Made by a program: the position numbers and the translations under genes
DNA from: Perognathus longimembris pacificus
Taxonomy: Eukaryota > Chordata > Mammalia > Rodentia > Heteromyidae
Direction: 5' to 3'
Assembly (NCBI RefSeq): GCF_023159225.1
Contig: NC_063184.1
Span: 17,845,528 to 17,909,527 of the forward strand
DNA length: 64,000 nucleotides
Shown here: positions 10,606 through 23,060 of the stretch, piece after piece
How positions within the stretch are numbered: the first letter of the stretch is position 1
Layout of the letters: the number at the start of each line of letters is the position of its first letter
Notes under the pieces: generated by a model
Seen by the model: only the letters and a program-made list of their open reading frames with translations
The model's database searches: none
What the model was told of the DNA's origin: nothing

Positions 10606-11629
10606 CTTATAAAATTATTCTTTAATGTGTGTGTTTGGAGTTTCAGCCTGGAAAATACGGTCATTGGGCCAGTGACACTTCCCTCAGCACGTTGCTTATT
10701 ACACACTGAATAAATTCCTGCTGAATGATTTGGGCATTGAAGAATTTTCACATGTTATGCGAAGCAATACAGGCAGACAAATTTTATGTTAACTTTGAGT
10801 GTCATTTTATAATATTTTCATTTACTTATTTTTAATTTTTATGTCAGGTTCTGGTTCTTTGTAATTGTTTTTCTATTCTGAGTGGCAAATGGATGCTTTC
10901 TTCTGCATCCCTTGGGGAGTGGAATATATGAAGGGAATTAATGAAGGGTATAGGTTGAGAGCAGTTTGTTGTTTGGTCTTTTGAACTGCCTATCTGCTGA
11001 ATTTAAAAATTCACTTTAGTTTCTTAGCCTGAACTTGAAAGCTGTCCTTCAGTTGTTGTATTTTCCCTTAGGATAATCAGTTTTTGGTGATCAATGGAGG
11101 CTGCCATTAGTCATTCAGTTTTGGCTTTATTGGGCAATTTATATATTTTAAATTTTGCCCAGATTTGTGTTTCAAGAAAAAGTGATGTTGCAAATTTTAT
11201 GAATCAAAACAAAACAAAAGCACCCCTCGGTATCTAAGAGGGAAACTCTTTTTGTATACATGTCGCTTGATGATTTTCTCCCATGCTTTTGTAATCTAGA
11301 AATGCAAACTTCTCCGAGTAGAATCTCTTGCTTTCCTCCAGCCCCGGCTTTCCCCCATGAGGTTGGAAACCTCCAGTGGAGCATTACATGGACAATGAAA
11401 AGTTTTCAAAAGAAGTGGCACCAAGTGGCACTCTGCTGACTCCTTTATTTTCTGCTAGGTGGGCCTGGAGCCATCTGTTGACACTTGTTTTTAAACATTC
11501 TGTAAGCTGTGCCATTTTACCAAATTAAATTAAAAGCATAATGCATTCTCTTAAAATGACATAGCCTGAGTCAGGATTTTAAGTTTGGGTTTTTTTTTTT
11601 TTTTGGTCTGCTTTTTAAAGAGAAATTTA

Positions 11630-11631
<2 letters not shown>

Positions 11632-11679
<48 letters not shown>
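11632..11679. repeat. (GT)24 microsatellite
   Basis: A pure 48-base gt run, the longest perfect dinucleotide tract in the window. Very likely polymorphic. The open frame through it is an artefact. Confidence 0.97.
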
Positions 11680-11681
<2 letters not shown>

Positions 11682-11879
11682 AAATCTTAATGGTCAAACC
11701 TGGCTTTGTGGTTTGTTATACATATTTAACGCTATGAAAGTACGGTCATACCTTTTCGGTGTGGGTTTGGTTAATAAGATAATGGTACTTCTGATCTTCA
11801 TTTCCCACTTCCAGTGTCACCTCCTCTGGAATACACCTCTTCTCTCACACAGGATACCTTAATAATGGAGGTTGCTTTG

Positions 11880-12075
11880 GTGTTTATTTGTCTATCTGTC
11901 CTCCTCAGGAAGCGGAATGCCCCTGAGAGAGGAGATTCTGTTTATCTTAAGCACTTTCATAGAGCCTGTTATACAGTATACAATGCCCCTGAGAGAGGAG
12001 ATTCTGTTTATCTTTCTATCTTCAGCTCTTGTAAAGAGCCTGCTATACAGTATACAGTTGATAAATGAGTGAGTG
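11880..12075 (+). repeat. L2-like 3' end with internal tandem duplication
   Basis: The sequence reads like the 3' end of an L2 LINE (gagag..gga..ctgtttatctt ... agagcctgctatacagta ... gttgataaatgagtgagtg). Part is duplicated: 33 bases at 11916-11948 recur perfectly at 11982-12014, and agagcctgttatacagtata (11961-11980) recurs with one change at 12035-12054. Confidence 0.6.
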
Positions 12076-12353
12076 GACACAGGAGGAGATGGAATTTTTA
12101 AGTTTCAGAGTTCTGTTTTTGAAATGTTCTTAAGTTATCGTTAGCTCACAAATACCTGATGAGTTTCTTGATTTGTAAGCCCCAGTTCTCTAGAATGATA
12201 TCTTGTGAGTTTTTCAAATGCCCAGTTTCATCACTGGGGTTTGTCTGGGTTTTGCCCAATAGCCAGCATGCAGAGTCATATGGGCAAGAGTAGCTTTTTC
12301 CCAGTGGGCAGTCATGGTGTTTAGTAAATCGTTGTCTGTTAAAACCTGTACAG

Positions 12354-12460
12354 GGCGAATTGCAGCATGGCTTAGTGGTAGAGCGTTCACTTAGCAAAAA
12401 CGAGACCCTGAATTTGTTCATCAGCTGTGCAAAAAGAAAAAACAAATAAAAAAAGATAGA
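12354..12460 (+). mobile_element. Diverged ID-like monomer
   Basis: 'gcatggcttagtggtagagc' matches the tRNA-derived ID head with an A-box-like segment, followed by an altered body and an A-rich tail from about 12431. Single monomer; no clear flanking duplication. Confidence 0.6.
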
Positions 12461-12860
12461 TGGGTATATTTTCTCAATGGCGGATGATGCTTTCTCAGAA
12501 GACTGTAAGTGAAGCTAAGCAAGATGTTTAGACTGGCTATCCCAATGTGCAAAAGGTTAAGGATAAAAATTAGTAGCACACCCCTGATGGACATCAACAG
12601 GGAGGCGTGTGAGATATGTTCTGTCAGCCTGTTCTTTGATATGACCAGAGAACTTGCAGTGGCCCAGACTTGATTATGTGGCATATCACCTGGGGCTTTC
12701 TTTCCAAGCTCTATTTCCTTTGCATTTTCCAGCAGTATCTCCAGTCCTCACATGGTCCAGGATTGACTGTCTTCCTGGCATGGAAATATATTCATTTCAG
12801 AGCATTGAAGACTTAAGGGAACTTCAGTTCCCTACGTGAAATCTCATCATTAATTTCTTT

Positions 12861-13077
12861 TCCTTTTTTTTTTTTTTTTTTGCCAGTCCTGGGGCTTGGA
12901 CTCAGGGCCTGAGTGCTGTCCCTGGCTTCCATTTTTGCTCAAGGCTAGCACTCTACTACCATTTCGGCCACAGTGCCACTTCTGGCTTTTTCTGTTTATG
13001 TGGTGCTGAGCAATCGAACCCAGGGCTTTATGCATACTAGGCAAGTACTCTACCACTAAGCCACATTCCCAGCCCCC
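12861..13077 (-). mobile_element. IDL-Geo type SINE, older copy
   Basis: T-run (reverse A-tail), then gccagtcctggggcttgg, ending in cattcccagccc. Several substitutions make it older than the copies near 24.6 and 29.2 kb. Imperfect target-site duplication: ctcatcattaatttct at 12843-12858 and ctcattgttaatttct at 13078-13093. Confidence 0.88.
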
Positions 13078-13093
13078 CTCATTGTTAATTTCT

Positions 13094-16039
13094 GTCTGAT
13101 TCACCAAGTTGTTGTCCTCATCCCGGCCCAGAAATCTTCCGGTGTATTCTGCCTTATCCAGGTGTCTTTCCAGAAATGGATGTGTAAAGTATAGGTATAT
13201 GTAATATCCTCATGATGATCAAAAGGGTTTTTATATTGTGACAAATAAAAAGTTACACATTCTGAACAAGAAAGTAGCTGAGTAGTGATTTAAAAGTCAC
13301 TTGTGGATTAGAATTTAAGTGATTTAAGTGTTAGAATGCCTCTTTCTATAATCATACTCAGACATACATATTTTCTGTTGGCCAAGAAAGAGAAAAACAA
13401 TATTGGGAGGTTGGAAACTTAGGCGATATATTTTAAAAAATTAACTAGGTAGAGACATTTAATATCGGAAGGGGTATCTTCTGAATGGAGAAAATAAAGA
13501 CTTGTCATTGGTTTGGGTTGTAATTTTAAAACTGTGTTAAAGGATAATCTAAACCCAAAATCGAGTTTTTTTTTAAAGATGGAAGGAAACATGAAAATTG
13601 AATTTCCCTGTGGCCCAGTATCAGTCCTCTAATTTGTAAGCTGAGGAGAAGGACTGGGGAATATAAGGAATACCTTTATCTCTTAGTCTTACCTCTGGCC
13701 CAATGCATAAGAATTGAGTGGGCTGCATTAATGATGCACTAGAATTTTAATTAAAGCCTCTTATCCCTCATTGTAGACCCTTGTTTAGCCTTCTTGATAA
13801 GTTGTAATTCTGCCACTGCACATACGTATGTGGTGAGAGGGCACTTTGATCCCATAAGACCTGTCAGTCATCCCATCATGACATCTTGGCTTGCAGCAAA
13901 TGTTTCTTCATGCTTGACTGCAATCTGATTCTCTGAACAAACATTTGTTGCTCTTAGCATTGCCTTGTGGTGTTCCAGGGAATGAGCCTTATCTGTTTTC
14001 TGAAAGAGAACTCATTCCATATTAAAAACAGCCATCTTCCTAAGTATTATAGCTGTTCTCTCACACTTGATGGTTCCTAGTCCTTCTGTTGTGGCTCTTC
14101 TTTAAATACAAGTTAGGTTTGAGGGGAGGGAGTCCTTTGAAAATGCAGAAGTGAACATAGCTTCCTCTTGGTTAATCTCCTTGCATGGGACTTCAGCACC
14201 TTGTCCTCTGTCCCTTCAGCATTGGTATCTTGGCTCTTCTGTGTCCTCATATTGATCTCTAAGCTCTCTGGGACCCAGAAGCTTTTAGAGCAGTCTAAGC
14301 ATCCCATGATAACCTTTGGGCAGGCAAGGATTGGCACTGTCATGATACTCTTAGACCTTGTCTCTTTCTCTCTCCCTTTGAAATCTCCCGAGGTCTTTTG
14401 CAGCTTCAAGGTGCCAAACATGCCTAATCCCTCTTAAGTAGGAACATCCAAGAAAACCTAGCTGCATACTAACAGTGACTTTCCACAGCCTTTGCTTTTG
14501 CATCTAATATAGGCAAACAATAAAGATGGGATGATGGTATGGCATTGTGGTGCTGTACATCCCTTATTTACTTTTCAAATTACAGTACAAAGGGAACTCA
14601 GCATCCCACTTGATCAGAATCAAGCCGGCCTTCTTGGTGCTCAGACTTTGAAGATTATTAGTTGATAAGTAGCTCCCCTGACCACTGTATTGTATTAACA
14701 CAATCAATTCAATTGTCACTTCATTGATACTTGAAGGAGGCCAGTGACTTGTAACTGTGGTGTCACACATGTTGCATGACATTCATGTCTGAGCTATTCA
14801 CTAGTGATAACAATGTACAGAAATTCACAAATGCCTAATTTAAAAATATCCCCATAGAAATGAAAGGATTTGAGCTTAGCTCTAAAACTTTATCTTGAGT
14901 ACTGATGTGAAAGCAGGGCACTGTAGTTCTCACCGTGGGCCTTGTCATAGCCTGCAGTCTCCTTTAACATTGTATTTTTCTGAAAACTTGGATGACAGTC
15001 CATTAGAATCTAGATTCATTCATGCCTTGTGAAGTGAGTGAGTCTTGTGTTACTTGTATCTATGGGAAAAAAAAGAAAAGATCTGGAACCTGCTATCTGC
15101 AATGGGAGAAAACAATTTCTAGCCAGATGTGTAAATTGAGTAAGTCTTGGAACATTGGAGCAGGCACCTCTAGGATGATTTCAAAGTGCTGTGAAGCCTT
15201 TCCTCCTTAAACATTGCCCAAGGGGGTACAATGCATGAAAGAAGATAATCATTTATTTAAGATAAAATGGACTTTTAGTTAGAAGTTTCAAAAGTAAGTT
15301 TTAAAAATATAACTTAGCAAATTGCCTTAAATATTCTTCTCTTTGTTAATATTGAGTCTAGGAAAAACTTTGTTTAAGGATGAATGAGCATTCATATTTG
15401 TTTAAGGATATGAATGAACATTCATTTTTCATTTCAAACTAAATCCCAGGTTTTTCCTCAGTTTTCCATACTGCTTTCCCCCAACTCTTAACATGACAAA
15501 GTAATATCTCACTAGGTAAATAGATTGGCCTTTTGAGTATAAAATTATTGCTGAAGAACATTTCTTTTACATATTAAAGCATATGCCTTTTCATCCGTTT
15601 ATCCGTCCATCATTGAATATGTGAGAATTTAAGTGTCTACTCCTTGCCTGGTCTCTGGGGCCTCACACTTAGCAAGCATCCGATGAAGGGATCTGTCCCA
15701 AACCAAATTTAACCTCACAAACCTAAGTTGTCATGGATTCCTCTACAAGCTGAAGATACAGCCTGCTGTGGGAGTGCCGAAAAGAGAGAGAACCTGTCTT
15801 CAAAGGTACTGCAAAAAAAGTGATGGGCATTGATATGTGGATTCTGCATCTATTATAATGGGCCTCTGTAAAAGGAAAATGGAATACAGTCATTAGCTGC
15901 TAAAGGTGGAAGGATTTTAAAAGTCAACTAGTTCAACTATCTTATAAAAGATAATGTTCCCATGAGATGATATAAAAAGCCATTTGCTCCTTCCTCTACC
16001 TTGCAGAAGTACATTGAGTGGTATGATGGTATAGCATCA
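13094..16039. other. Unique intron; possible conserved block near 13.7-14.05 kb
   Basis: No repeat family recognised. The segment 13690-14050 is less AT-monotonous and has homeodomain-like (ttaattaa) and TEAD-like (cattcca) words, so it might be a conserved non-coding element. Overlapping frames on both strands at 14113-14437 have no known domain. Confidence 0.4.
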
Positions 16040-16230
16040 GAGTTTGAAAAGAGCATCAGTTTACAGCTAGCTCCAACCTACATTGCCTCTAGAGTTAAAT
16101 CCTTCATTCTCTATATGGCAGTTTCTGTCCATGGGCAAGTCATGTTATCACTTTGAGCCTATTTTTCTTGCGAGGCTATAATGGTGAGAGGAATTGTCTG
16201 AAAAGCTTATAGCACCTAGCACCTGCTTAG
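16040..16230 (+). repeat. MIR SINE relic
   Basis: Contains the MIR core order: 'gggcaagtcatgttatcact', 'tgagcctatttttcttg', then 'tgagaggaattgtctgaaa' and 'agcacctagcacctgcttag'. Strongly diverged, as expected for this ancient mammal-wide family. Confidence 0.65.
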
Positions 16231-16317
16231 AAAGAAATTTGGATATTATTTTGTTGTTGGACAGCTCCTTTGAAAGCTTTCTACTTCTAGAAGTAACTTG
16301 CATGAACATATGGAAGT

Positions 16318-16410
16318 GAAGCTGTGGTTCAAGGGGTAGACGCCAGCCTTGAGCAAAAAGCTAAGGGACAGTACCCAGGCCTTGAGTTCAAGCTCCATTA
16401 CCAGTGTGCG

Positions 16411-16418
<8 letters not shown>
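16318..16418 (+). mobile_element. Solo Geo monomer
   Basis: 'gaagctgtggttcaaggggtagac..ccagccttgagcaaaa..gggacagtacccaggccttgagttcaagctcca' is the right monomer of the dimeric SINE without its left partner. It is followed directly by a (cg)(ca) microsatellite that may have grown from its tail. Confidence 0.75.

Positions 16419-16452
<34 letters not shown>
16409..16452. repeat. (CG)n(CA)n microsatellite
   Basis: gcgcgcgcgc passing into (ca)n, alternating purine-pyrimidine throughout and so Z-DNA-prone. It sits at the 3' end of the solo Geo monomer. An ID-like fragment with 'agccctgagtttaatcccta' follows at about 16490-16530, ending in a (taaa)n tail. Confidence 0.9.
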
Positions 16453-16455
<3 letters not shown>

Positions 16456-16559
16456 TTCAGCCTTTAGCAGAAAAGCTTAAATGAGCTCAAAGCCCTGAGT
16501 TAAAGCCCTGAGTTTAATCCCTAGCACAAGCACACACAAAGTAAGTAAATAAATAAATA

Positions 16560-19500
16560 TAAAAATGTTCTTCCTCACTGTCTGTGTACTATTGAATTCA
16601 GTGTGCTTTGGGAGCTTTTGAACAGTTGCCAAATATGAGCAATGGCTATCCAATTGTAGATTTTTATGATTTTTGACATATGGGCTGTTTCTTTCTTTTT
16701 AAAATTTTTTTAAAGTATTGTTCTCATTGGCCTTCATAAATCACTTCTTTTTCTGGTTTGTTTACCAGTTCCTCTGAGTTGAATCCTAAATGTTGATATT
16801 TGTGTATTCCATTACAGCTTCTTCTAGGCAGTCTTGTCTCAGATTCCTAGGCTTGATTTCTGCTTGTAGACTGATGACTAGCACATCTATATTTACAACC
16901 AAGTTGTTTTTTTCTCTCTCTCTCTCAAACCCTCCTCTGGTTGCTGCATAGGTATGGTGAAAGTGAAGAATGTCTCTTCCTTCCTCCAGCTTTTTAAATG
17001 CTGCATCTCTGACAAGCTTTCTAACATCACTCCCTCTGTATCAATTGTTTCTTCCCATGTATTTCTCACATGGTCACTGGAATGCTTTCCTCTAAAATGA
17101 ACTCATTATGCTAATATACTCTCGATCTTTTTCTTCGTGAATTTTAGAAATTATTTATATATTTGGTCTTTACTATATAAATGCTGAAAATACAAAGTTT
17201 ATTATAAAGTAGATGAAAATCTCCACTTTATTAAATGACATGTTCTTGAGAGCAGGGAAAACTTTTTTTGTTGTGCTCTGAGTATTTGTATTAGATCTGT
17301 AATGAAAATTTATTGTATTGAACCTTTGATTCAGCACTTTTGGAACTTTTCTATTTTTCTCTCTTATAAAACTTCCGGGAACCCTTGAGGCACAGCTGTT
17401 TGTGATACTTGTGGCTTTGTATATACAAATGTATTCATCAGCATTTGCAACATCTTCTTCCTCTTTAACTGAAATCTTTGTGGGTAGGGTCTTATCTACT
17501 CAATCTCCCCAGTGGTTAGCATGATGTGGGGCACATAATTTTGCATCTATTTTTCTCACAACAGATTAAGATAAGGTATTCCTTTTTATCAAAAAATAAG
17601 AATGTTAGTACTTTAAAATTTACTATCATATTTTTAAATTACTGTAACTCAAGCAATACCCTGGCTATAAGGGAATAACTTACTTTGGCTTTTCCCTCTT
17701 TAGGACAGTTTCATGCAACAGATTGACAAGCCATGCCTGTGTAATATTTTGTAATTCTAAACAGAAAATTCTAAGTAAAATTTTAGTTTGATTTCATCTT
17801 GTAACCATATCCATACACTTCTTAGGCAATTAGTCATTCTTAGGAATGGCAAACAGTTTTTGAATGCCTAATGTCTACTTTGTGCTTTTTAAAAGATATT
17901 TTGTGATTTCTGAGGTTGAAGAAATACATTTAATGATACATAGTAGTATGTGTATTTTGAGGGCATGTTTTATAGTTATTTCACATCTCCATTTGAAGTG
18001 AACATTGTTAATTTGCTACTTAGTGTCTTTGTGGTATCTTCCACAAAGTAAATAAGAAACAGAGTGCTTTTTTTTTTTTTTAATTTTTGAGCTTCCTAAT
18101 AAAAATTGTCACTAACACTGAGGTCTGTGCCAGTCTGGAGGGCTGCACAGTACCTGGGCAAGGTTATCCATTAAGTGAAGAACTCTAGCAGTCTTGAATG
18201 TAAACCTTGAGCTTTTACTAGTAACAGTGATTTGAGGAGCAGCTGATAAAGAGTTTCTTTAGGCAATGTCAATGACTAGATATAGGACATTGGCTGTATC
18301 AGGGTTTTGTTTTATATAAAGTTCTATTGTTTCTGGAAATTTTTTTTGGTGGAGAAAAATACAGTACTAGTACTTTAATAGTTGTAAGTTCTTTTTTCTC
18401 TCTTTGTCAGTAAATGTACTTGGGGTTCACGGACAATGGGCTGTAAGCTAGACTTTTTATGACATCACTGACTTAATCCAAAACATAAAAGGCAGTGCTA
18501 ACTATGAGTTACGTAAAAGAGACATTTTTATTAGACCTTGAGTTTTCCCTGGAGGTTAAAACTGTGAAAATAAGTCTGGTGGTAGTTATTCCACACTGCT
18601 GGCCTTTCTTGTAGAATCTTGGCTTTTTTATATTCATTTTCATATTTTTTGTCACTAAAGCAAATCAAGGAAGTCACACATAACTACAGTGAAAGCCACT
18701 TCAAGGAGACATTAGATGAAACATTTTGAAGAGGGAGTTTATGTGGTTTCATTGCAACATTTTAGACACAAATATGAATTCTTTAGAGAGCACAATTTTT
18801 CACTTATCTCTTTAACTCTTCTATACTATGATACAGGAATAGCCATAGCCCAATTACTCTTTAACTGATTATCTGAAAAAAATAACTTTAAAAGTATAGG
18901 GTGGTACTTCAGAACTTTTGTGCTTCTTCCAAGGCATGTGATTGGAGAAATTTATTTCTTGTGCCCATGAATATGAAAAATCTGTGGTTTAACATATTGC
19001 AGACTTTGGGCGTAAGCGAGTATTTAGCACTATCCTAGATTCTGTAGGTTCTTTAAAGTTAGGCAGTTCAAGCTTCATACTCTGCCTCTTCCTTTCTTTA
19101 CTTTCTGTTGAACACATGTATATACAGGAAAACTCACTGCCTTTGGGGATTAGCTTAGGTTTATATTTCCCTCCTCTCCCCATTTTTTTCCTGTGATAGT
19201 TTTGTGAACCCTGGACTTCAGTTTCATTTTTTAAAAATAAAGGTGTTCATTAACACATTGAAGAAAAGAATAACTGGTTCTTAAAAACTAGAATATGACT
19301 AGAGTGTTTTATTGGCAGTTCTCTTTTTGTTAATTTATATTTATTGAAATATAAAGTATTTATGCCCTGAAAAAAGAAAATATACATTACAACTTTCCTG
19401 CTATGTGTGTTTATTTTACTACTGAAGTCAGACTTTTCCTGAAATAAGCATTACCTTATAAGGAAGTTGATATTAAGATATGACTAGGCTCAGTGTTTAT

Positions 19501-19990
19501 TATTGCATACATAGATAATTCTAATGTTATAAATATAATAAAGATTATCAGGTAATTCTGTTCAAAATAGGAATGTCTAAGTAAAATAACCAAGGATTAA
19601 ACATTCCAGGGGCTCAATCTTAGAACATGATTCGAAAACATCAGAGACAAGTGTGGGATGCTGTTTTGTAAAATGTGGACTTGTAAAATTTGTGCCTTAA
19701 GGGTGAATTTTAAAGTAAGAAAATCACATAAAAAGTGCATCTTTTGAGAAGTTCCTTAGTTAATACAACTTCTGAACTTCACTGTTTATGATCCTTCATC
19801 ACATAATTAGGGAACCTAGCATATTTGTAAATTTCAGGCTTCAGAAACTTTCCTTAAGGAAAACAGGCATGCTAGTGTTTACTTAGTTACCATATATGAT
19901 TACAATTCAGTTGGCATGTACAGAATTAGGATTTTATACATATTATTAATAGATGGAAATGTTTATAGTTGTTTCTTGCATATCTTTCCC
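16560..19990. other. Unique AT-rich intron with an L2-like relic near 17.5 kb
   Basis: An L2-like 3' end can be read at about 17460-17560 (gtgggtagggtcttatctac ... cccagtggttagcatgatg ... ggcacataattttgc). Otherwise no named repeat or exon. A T-run lies at 18069-18082. Confidence 0.45.
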
Positions 19991-19999
19991 CCAGTGCTG

Positions 20000-20185
20000 G
20001 TAAACAAACTCAGGGTAATTTCCATGCTAGTCAAATGTTTAATATGAAGTTAAATCCCTAGCCCTTGGGTTTTTGGAGGCAGGGTCTCTCTCTGTAGATC
20101 AAAGGAACCTCAGACTCAGGAACCTTATGCCTTAGCCTCCTTAGTGCTTGGATTGTAGACAGGTACCACCAAACATAGTGATTCA
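20000..20185 (-). mobile_element. B4-like composite SINE, old, reverse
   Basis: Diverged ID-like segment (gtaaacaaactcagggtaat) followed by a B1-like part: 'tttggaggcagggtctctct', 'ccttagcctccttagtgctt', 'ggattgtagacaggtaccac'. This is the usual B4 order in reverse. Confidence 0.6.
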
Positions 20186-20638
20186 CTATTTTCAATGATA
20201 CTTTTTCCTTTCACTCCTATGCTGAGCTATATTGTGGTATGTTGGTAAAATTCTGCCCTTTTCTCAAGGTTTCCAAACATGATGTTTGTGAGTGATCTGA
20301 TTTATTTCCAGGATGATGAAATTATCACTGATAATGTATACTTGGAAATGATTATGTAATTATACTGCAGATAATAAAGGTACCATCTGTTCTTATTTGA
20401 ACTTCTGTCTTATGAAGAGAGAGTTCCAAAAGTGATATTTTGCTTTTGATTATTTGGCTTGCATTCAAGATGTTACTTTCCAACTGAACTCCTATCTCCA
20501 GCCACTGCTTAGGGAAATTGGCAAATAAGAGTGAATAAGAAAATAATCTGTGTCACTTAGAAAGAGAGCCAGTAGTAAATAGTGGTGTTTGCATTCAGGC
20601 CACCCTTAGTTTATTATGTTGTCATGCTAGTAGCTTTA

Positions 20639-20670
20639 CATTTATTTATTTATGTATTTATTTATTTATG
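20639..20670. repeat. (TTTA)n microsatellite
   Basis: About seven attt/ttta units with one g interruption. Short and simple. Confidence 0.85.
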
Positions 20671-21049
20671 AGCCTTCCTTAAATGCTAACATTTCTGTTT
20701 TTTTATTTTACTACATTATTATTATTAATAGAAACTACTCTATAACTTTAAAAACAGGAGGAAAAATGGAATTGGTAATATTATATATAGGACTTTGTTT
20801 TCTGTCTTCAGTATTCTCCTTTTTCTATTTAGAATGTATACTTTATTGTTTTTCTTCTCTTAAATTGAATGTGTTTGCATTGAAACAAAGTTTATCTGTA
20901 TATTGTGATCTATTTGGAATTGGGTATTTTCTCACATTCCGTTTCCTTTAATCCCTTACCTTGTAACCTTTCTTTTAATCTGTGAGATGGTTGATTTGGG
21001 TATTCTATGTCTTGTATATATGTTTCTCTGATTTGGGATAGGAAAGGGG

Positions 21050-21285
21050 AATGACAAAATGGTGAGACAAAGGACAAAGGGTGAACCAGTGTGACAGTGA
21101 TACTCACAAGTCACTTTGCTGGACATGAACTTTATAATTTGGCAGTGGGGAACTAAAGGGGGGGAAGTCAGAGAAATTGAAGGAGGGGTTGACTATGTTC
21201 TACAAGAAATATACTCATTACCTTATGTAACCATAGCTCCTCTGTACATCACCTTTAAAATAAAATAAAATTAAAAATTTTAAAA
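21050..21285 (+). repeat. 3' end of an unidentified dispersed repeat, copy 1
   Basis: Ends 'atactcattaccttatgtaa' then 'cctctgtacatcacctttaa' and an A-rich tail with AATAAA-like words. The same end recurs at about 58375-58515, and part of the body recurs at about 21570-21690. The polyadenylation-type tail suggests a retroposed element, possibly an L1 3' UTR. I cannot name it. Confidence 0.55.
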
Positions 21286-21569
21286 GATGGAGAGCCATTC
21301 TGAAATCTTTGAATCATAATAGAAACTAAATAATTTTCTTTTGACCATAGACTAATAATTGGTCAATCTATTACTCAAAATCAGAGGTAAACTTCAGTTT
21401 GAAGAATTTCAAATATGCATTGACATTAAGGAGATGAGCAAATTAGTTTCACCTGTCTATCCTACAGAGTTATGTTATTTCCTTTATTTCTTCCTTTACT
21501 TTATGGAAGTGTTTTAACGATAGAGGAAGAGTGAACAAATATAGTCATAGTACTTAATATACATATATG

Positions 21570-21690
21570 AAAATGGAATCCGGTAACTTGGGGATGGGTA
21601 GTGTTGGGAGAGATTGGGGAACAATGAGGAGGGGGTGACATTGATTAAGATAAATTGTACCCACAAACTGACATGTTGAAGATAACTATA
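21570..21690 (+). repeat. Unidentified dispersed repeat, copy 2 (partial)
   Basis: Shares 'gaggagggggtgacattgat', then 'aaattgtacccacaaactga' and 'catgttgaagataacta' with the other two copies, more diverged and lacking the A-tail. Confidence 0.4.
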
Positions 21691-22870
21691 TCAACATTAT
21701 CAAATTCAGAGAGTTTGATTTGAGTCTAATGCTTTACCTCTACGTCAAGTGGTCGGAGTATAGAGAACATAGTGTAACAGAAGTCTGATCAGATAGCAGC
21801 CGTATTTTGTAGAAAATAAGTTATTTATCGCATTCATTAATCTTGATAGGCCACTCATTTGCTACTATTGTTGAGTAATGTTGTAATGAAATAAGTAATA
21901 CAGAGTACTAACTGGCTGGGATCAGTGTCAGTGCCATCCATGTTTAACACCTATAGCTTATGTACTCCATCATAGCCCTGTCTGGTGGGCCTGAGTTGTT
22001 TCTCAAGAAATATATCCCTTTTATATAACTACAAAACACTGTAAATTCCCTTAAGTTCTGCCATTTTCCTCACTGTTTCTCATGTTGAAAATATTTATTA
22101 CGATTCATTCCTGGAGGTGTCCTGGTCCTTAGACCAGCAGCTCAGGTAATACTTGATACTTAAACAGTTTAAAACTCCTTTTCTAGGTGAAACCCCAGAA
22201 TGGTATAATTCAAAGTATATTTTCTGAGACCCCCAGTATTGACACTTTAAAAAAAAAGTAATTAATGTATGTGACCAGGCTTTATAATGCACCAATGTAA
22301 TAGGCCATCTTTCCATTCTTTTCCAGGTATTTTGAACAAAACATTTTATCTTAAAATTATAAATTGAAAAAGATGCTGTGTATAAGAATAAAAAAGGAAG
22401 AAACTTTAGGTTTACACTTAGTAGTAATTGACTGGTAATAGTGTATAAACAGTTTACTGAGGGACTAAGATCTACTATTCTTACCTTCCTTTGATGATGG
22501 AGAAAGTGCTGAGAAAATTTACTCTCTATTGTTTGTTCTGTTCTTTTCTTCAGGTGAAAGATTGATCCTGAGGGAAAAAGGGCATTATGAAATACCAAAT
22601 GGACAAAAATCAGACCAAATGTTGTTAAATAAATTCACATCATATACTTCACTGAATTCTAAGTATTTTCCTTTTTGTCCTTAACATTCTTATGTGTACA
22701 TGACTATTTGATTTCTATAAGTCTGTGATTTCACTTCCAGTTATAACTTATTTATTTGGCTGTGATTACTTAGTACTGAGTAATGCAGTCCAAGTGAAGA
22801 AATGGCGAGAAGGACTAGGATTGTAGTGTTTATATGCTTCTTGCCCTAATTGCTCATAGTGGGGTCACGT
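21690..22870. other. Unique intron; a 166-codon open frame judged spurious
   Basis: The open frame at 22098-22598 (-) is the longest outside GC-rich DNA. Its composition is that of translated AT-rich sequence (many F, L, S, K, I), it has no domain I recognise, and it has no poly(A) tract or flanking duplication. I do not call a gene. Confidence 0.5.
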
Positions 22871-22874
22871 ACTG

Positions 22875-23060
22875 CCAGTTCACCACTGAATCCTTAATCT
22901 GCTATGTACTTGTATGATCACAAGCAATTGTGTGTCTCAGTTCCTTACCTGTAAATCAGGTAAAAGAGCATCGAACGCGGCATAAGTGTGAACTACTATA
23001 TATTTCAAGCACTTAGAAAAATATCTGACACAAAGTAAATGCTTTGAAAATAGTTGTAAT
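22875..23060 (+). repeat. MIR SINE relic
   Basis: The order 'tgctatgtacttgtatgatc', 'acaagcaattgtgtgtctca', 'gttccttacctgtaaatcag', then 'caagcacttagaaaaatatc' and 'cacaaagtaaatgcttt' follows the MIR consensus from body to 3' end. Confidence 0.7.

Noticed and set aside
12480..12500. gatgatg ... ctcag as C/D-box snoRNA signals
   Set aside because: The boxes are not correctly spaced, there is no terminal stem, and no guide segment can be recognised.
14113..14437. Overlapping open frames on both strands (102 and 89 codons)
   Set aside because: Both strands open over the same interval with no domain. Most likely chance, though repeat or relic origin is not excluded.
22098..22598. 166-codon minus-strand open frame as a possible gene
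   Set aside because: AT-rich chance composition, no recognisable motif, no neighbours or retro-copy signs.
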